Positions 61,213 to 64,000 of a stretch of 64,000 nucleotides of DNA are shown here, in pieces. The stretch is from Novacetimonas maltaceti. Its GTDB lineage: Bacteria; Pseudomonadota; Alphaproteobacteria; Acetobacterales; Acetobacteraceae. The notes under the pieces were generated by a model. That model was not told the origin of the DNA, searched no databases, and worked only from the letters and a program-made list of their open reading frames with translations. Position 1 is the first letter of the stretch. Each line of letters opens with the position of its first letter. Made by a program: the position numbers and the translations under genes. Where the stretch lies: contig NZ_POTC01000005.1 in the NCBI RefSeq assembly GCF_002906255.1, forward strand, positions 49,841-113,840. The letters run 5' to 3'.

Positions 61213-61686
61213 TTACTGCACCGCGGAAATCGCGTTGCGGTTCTGCGACCAGGAAGCCTCGTCATCGCCAGGGGCGGTCGGGCGGTCCTTGCCGTAGGAG
61301 ATGGTCGTGATGCGCGAAGCCGCGACACCCTTGGCCACCAGGTAGTCATGGGCGGCGTTCGCACGACGCTGACCCAGCGCAAGGTTGTATTCCTCGGTCC
61401 CGCGATCGTCGCAGTTGCCGGCGATCTGGATGTTGACCTGCGGATACTTCGCCAGCCACGCGGCCTGACGGTCCAGCGTCGCCTTCGCATCGGCGGACAG
61501 GGTGTTCTGGTTCAGTTCGAAGAACACGCGGTCACCAGCGTTGGCAACCAGGTCGGCTTCGCTGCCCGGGACGGGGCCGGTCTGCTGCTGGGTTGCGGCG
61601 CCGGTGTTGGCGGCCTTGTTCGTGTGGTCGGAGCAGGCGGCAAGGAAGAGAGCCATGCCAGCGGCGCCAAGAAGCTTCAGTCTCAT
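61213..61686 (-). CDS. pal: Peptidoglycan-associated lipoprotein Pal
   Basis: 157 residues from the ATG at 61686, with CAGGA upstream. The lipobox is ALFLAAC-SDH (Cys18 or thereabouts). The OmpA-like domain (about 50-155) has 'RVFFELNQNTLSADAKATLDRQAAWLAKYPQVNIQIAGNCDDRGTEEYNLALGQRRANAAHDYL', with the NLALGQRRA helix that binds diaminopimelate, and ends SQNRNAISAVQ. It anchors the outer membrane to peptidoglycan and binds TolB. It follows tolB by 256 bp. Confidence 0.95.
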   Translation of the reverse strand: MRLKLLGAAGMALFLAACSDHTNKAANTGAATQQQTGPVPGSEADLVANAGDRVFFELNQNTLSADAKATLDRQAAWLAKYPQVNIQIAGNCDDRGTEEYNLALGQRRANAAHDYLVAKGVAASRITTISYGKDRPTAPGDDEASWSQNRNAISAVQ

Positions 61687-61942
61687 TACTTTTGATCCTG
61701 GATTGGTTTCTGTGATCGTCGAAACCACTTGTTAAATTTCCGGGTACAAATTCTGCTGGTCCCGAGTCTCGTTTTGCCCTGCCAACAAACGTAAACAGAG
61801 ACCCGCGAACGCTGGAGACCTGCGGGGTTAATACTTCATCGGACCCACGATCGTCAAGTTGAAGCCGACACATATCGGACCTTCACCAGACGAAACGCTG
61901 CACGATATTGTACCCGTCGACTGTTGTAAAAATGTCTCCTCT

Positions 61943-63313
61943 TTACTGGTTCAGGGGCGACCATGTCGGGTCGGACGACATGCCGACCGGCAGGATACGC
62001 TCGTGGAAGCCGGTGATGTCGATGCTGCTGATGCCGGAGCTGAACCCTGCACCACCCGCATGGGCGGCACTCTGGCGGCAGAAGGCAAGGACCCGGCCAT
62101 TGGGGCAGAAAGTCGGGCTTTCCACTGTAAAGCCCTGCGTCAGGATACGTTCCCCCGTCCCGTCGGGCGCCATGACGCCAAGGGAGAAGGAACCATTGGC
62201 GATACGCGAAAACGCGATCAGGTCGCCGCGCGGTGACCACACGGGGGACCCGTAATGTCCGTGGCCATAGGAAATACGTTTCGCCTCCCCGCCCCCGGCC
62301 GGCATCACGTAAAGCTGCGGGGAGCCGCCACGGTCGGAGTTGAAGACGATCTGCGAACCGTCGGGGCTGTAGCACGGGCTGGTGTCGATCGCGCCCGACG
62401 CCGTGATCTGGCGGCGCGACATGCTCGACAGGTCCACCGTGTACAGGTCGGACCCGCTGCCGCGCGTCACCGACAGGATGACCGAATCACCACGCGGGCT
62501 GAAACGCGGGGCGAACGACATGCCCGAGAATTCGCCCAGCATCCGCTGCTGCCCCGTATTGAGGTTGAACAGGTAAACGCGCGGGCGGTTGTTGATATAC
62601 GACATGAAGGCGAGTTCGCTGTTCGCCGGGTTGAAGCGCGGGGTGATCGTGTCCCACTGCCCGCTGGTCAGGTAACGGCTGTCGGCGCCGTCCTGGTCCA
62701 TGATCGCAAGGCGGCGCGTCTGGTGCGAACGCGGCCCCGACATCGCGACATAGGCGATGCGGGAATTGAAATACCCCTTCTCCCCCAGCAGGCGCGTATA
62801 GATCACGTCGGAAATCACATGCGCGATCCGCCGCCAGTCCTGGCTGGACGCGGTATAGGCGGTGCCCTGGATCTGGCTGCCGGTGGTCACGTCCCACAGG
62901 CGGAATTCCACACGCACGGAGGATCCGCGGTCTTCCGCCCTGCCGGTCACCAGCGCGCGCGCGCCCATCGTCTTGTACGTCGCGAAATCGGGACGCCCCG
63001 CCGGCATGGAGGCCGAAATGGGACGGAACAGGCCGCAATTGCCAAGGTCGGCGGAAATGACATCGGTAATCTGCTGTCCCGTGCCACTGCCCAGTGACGG
63101 GATGACAATGGGAATCGGCGCGGTGCGGGCCTGGTCCACGGTAATTTCCGCATCCGGCGCCGATTGCGCGTGGGCAGCGCCCGAAGGGGTGAACAGCGGC
63201 GTCGCAAGCAGCCCCCCCGCGATCCCCGCCCCCATCACGCCGCGGCGACCGAACACAGCGGCCAGGCGATCGGCATCCGCATCGGGGATAAGTGGCTTTA
63301 CACTTGGACTCAT
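61943..63313 (-). CDS. tolB: Tol-Pal system beta-propeller protein TolB
   Basis: 456 residues. The N-terminus contains a twin-arginine-like signal ([22 protein letters not shown], cleavage near AHAQ), preceded by ~20 residues. The N-terminal domain (about 55-185, '[33 protein letters not shown]') leads to a six-bladed propeller with repeats such as '[29 protein letters not shown]' and '[26 protein letters not shown]'. TolB bridges Pal and TolA. It starts 29 bp after the tolA stop; the 61729-61942 gap before pal holds no gene. Confidence 0.95.
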   Translation of the reverse strand: MSPSVKPLIPDADADRLAAVFGRRGVMGAGIAGGLLATPLFTPSGAAHAQSAPDAEITVDQARTAPIPIVIPSLGSGTGQQITDVISADLGNCGLFRPISASMPAGRPDFATYKTMGARALVTGRAEDRGSSVRVEFRLWDVTTGSQIQGTAYTASSQDWRRIAHVISDVIYTRLLGEKGYFNSRIAYVAMSGPRSHQTRRLAIMDQDGADSRYLTSGQWDTITPRFNPANSELAFMSYINNRPRVYLFNLNTGQQRMLGEFSGMSFAPRFSPRGDSVILSVTRGSGSDLYTVDLSSMSRRQITASGAIDTSPCYSPDGSQIVFNSDRGGSPQLYVMPAGGGEAKRISYGHGHYGSPVWSPRGDLIAFSRIANGSFSLGVMAPDGTGERILTQGFTVESPTFCPNGRVLAFCRQSAAHAGGAGFSSGISSIDITGFHERILPVGMSSDPTWSPLNQ

Positions 63314-63342
63314 CTCAATCGTCTCCTCGGTCTCGTCCCGTT

Positions 63343-64000
63343 TTACGGACGAAATACGAATTTCAGCTGTCGGGTCTGGCCCAGCAGGTTCTTGGGAATC
63401 GGCAGCTTGGCGCAGGTCGGGCTCAGCACCGCATCACGCGCACGCTCGGCCAGGGCGCGATAGGACGGGTCGCTGTCCATGCGGGCCTGCGTCTGCGGTG
63501 CGAACTCCACGATGCGGGCCGTGCCCGTGGCATCCACCGTGACCACAAGGTGCGCCACGAACTGCGCATAATTACGCGCCGCCGTATCTTCGGAATAACA
63601 GCGCCGCACGGCGTTGCCGATCCCCTTCTGGTCGGCAGCGCTCATGGACTGGGTAATATCTCCGTCAGGCGTCCCGCCCCCGTTCGGGGCGCCACCCTGC
63701 GCGGGGTTGGCGCGGGCCTTGGGCGGATGGGTCTGTTTCTGGTCCGCGCGGAAGGAATCCAGCGTCGCCAGCAGCGAATGCGTATCCGGCACGGCCTTCT
63801 TCGTCTCGTTGGGCTGCGTGATGTGGGAGAATTCCTGCACCTTCGGCGGGGCGTTCTCCTCCGGCTGCGGCGACGGCGGCACCGGCGCGCTTGCGGGCGC
63901 GGGCACCGACTGCGGCTGCGGCGGGACCTTCAGCGCATCAGGCGACGGCTCCTCCGCCTTGGGGGGCGTGGGCGTGTCCGGCGTGGGGGCCGGGGCCTCC
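63343..64000 (-). CDS. tolA: TolA (C-terminal part; 5' end off window)
   Basis: The minus-strand frame is open from the right edge to a stop at 63343. The visible part starts in a Pro/Ala/Glu-rich linker ([41 protein letters not shown]) and ends with a TolA/TonB-like C-terminal domain: '[62 protein letters not shown]' and '[13 protein letters not shown]'. It spans the periplasm to contact TolB/Pal. The transmembrane N-terminus is not in the window. Confidence 0.88.
   Translation of the reverse strand, partial: EAPAPTPDTPTPPKAEEPSPDALKVPPQPQSVPAPASAPVPPSPQPEENAPPKVQEFSHITQPNETKKAVPDTHSLLATLDSFRADQKQTHPPKARANPAQGGAPNGGGTPDGDITQSMSAADQKGIGNAVRRCYSEDTAARNYAQFVAHLVVTVDATGTARIVEFAPQTQARMDSDPSYRALAERARDAVLSPTCAKLPIPKNLLGQTRQLKFVFRP

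Noticed and set aside
61854..62375. 173-codon minus-strand frame overlapping the tolB 3' end
   Set aside because: Out-of-frame with tolB, Arg/Pro-rich and without domains.
1..64000. CRISPR array
   Set aside because: No regularly spaced short repeats with unique spacers were seen; the repeats present are dispersed or a single pair.

Overview
The window is a GC-rich alphaproteobacterial chromosome segment. Gene content and order point to an acetic acid bacterium (Acetobacteraceae), most likely Komagataeibacter/Gluconacetobacter or a close relative. The reasons are a c-di-GMP phosphodiesterase with a DosP/AxPDEA1-like heme PAS domain, a tolA-tolB-pal-cpoB-tilS-ftsH-folP-glmM-thiD block, a periplasmic royal-jelly-like protein next to a sugar porter and xylulokinase, and an abundant ~80-bp double-hairpin repeat. 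The genus is inferred, not proven.

Layout. 1-13.4 kb is core chromosome: a partial secreted heme-binding protein, a PAS-GAF-GGDEF-EAL protein, a cytochrome b561, small secreted proteins, a ferritin-like diiron protein, a ClpP paralogue, an OmpA-like lipoprotein, and an aminotransferase-homoserine dehydrogenase-recJ run. 13.47-27.76 kb is a ~14-kb integrative mobilizable element inserted in tRNA-Glu(UUC). It carries an integrase, relaxase and MobC, an AbrB/Doc toxin-antitoxin pair whose toxin has a nonsense codon, a type I restriction-modification operon with an embedded GIY-YIG gene, an AT-rich reverse transcriptase preceded by a repeated structured region (a candidate RT-ncRNA defence system), and an HTH/excisionase-like protein with a membrane tail. 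The element ends in 209/198-bp direct repeats. The right copy runs on into the 5' end of a second, dead integrase, so at least two related elements have used this site. 27.8-29.6 kb holds relics and an AT-rich gene for a membrane-anchored protein of unknown role.

29.6-49 kb is metabolic and accessory chromosome: rhodanese, exported amidohydrolase, sugar porter/MRJP/xylulokinase, an acetoin dehydrogenase E1a/E1b/E2 operon (without E3) facing an AcoR-like regulator that lacks the sigma-54 AAA+ domain, MntR, PurU, a peroxiredoxin divergent from a persulfide dioxygenase-SQR sulfide-detoxification pair, and DNA polymerase IV. 49-64 kb carries small envelope proteins, a candidate terminated small RNA, a CtrA-family regulator with glutamate in place of the phospho-acceptor aspartate at residue 51, and then the leftward thiD-glmM-folP-ftsH-tilS-cpoB-pal-tolB-tolA block, which leaves the window inside tolA.

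How the parts work together: sqr, the ETHE1-like dioxygenase and the rhodanese form a sulfide/persulfide route; acoABC feeds acetoin to acetyl-CoA; the Tol-Pal genes build the envelope-constriction complex; and the mobile element bundles three defence or stability modules behind one tRNA. All functions are read from sequence motifs by eye; no searches were run.
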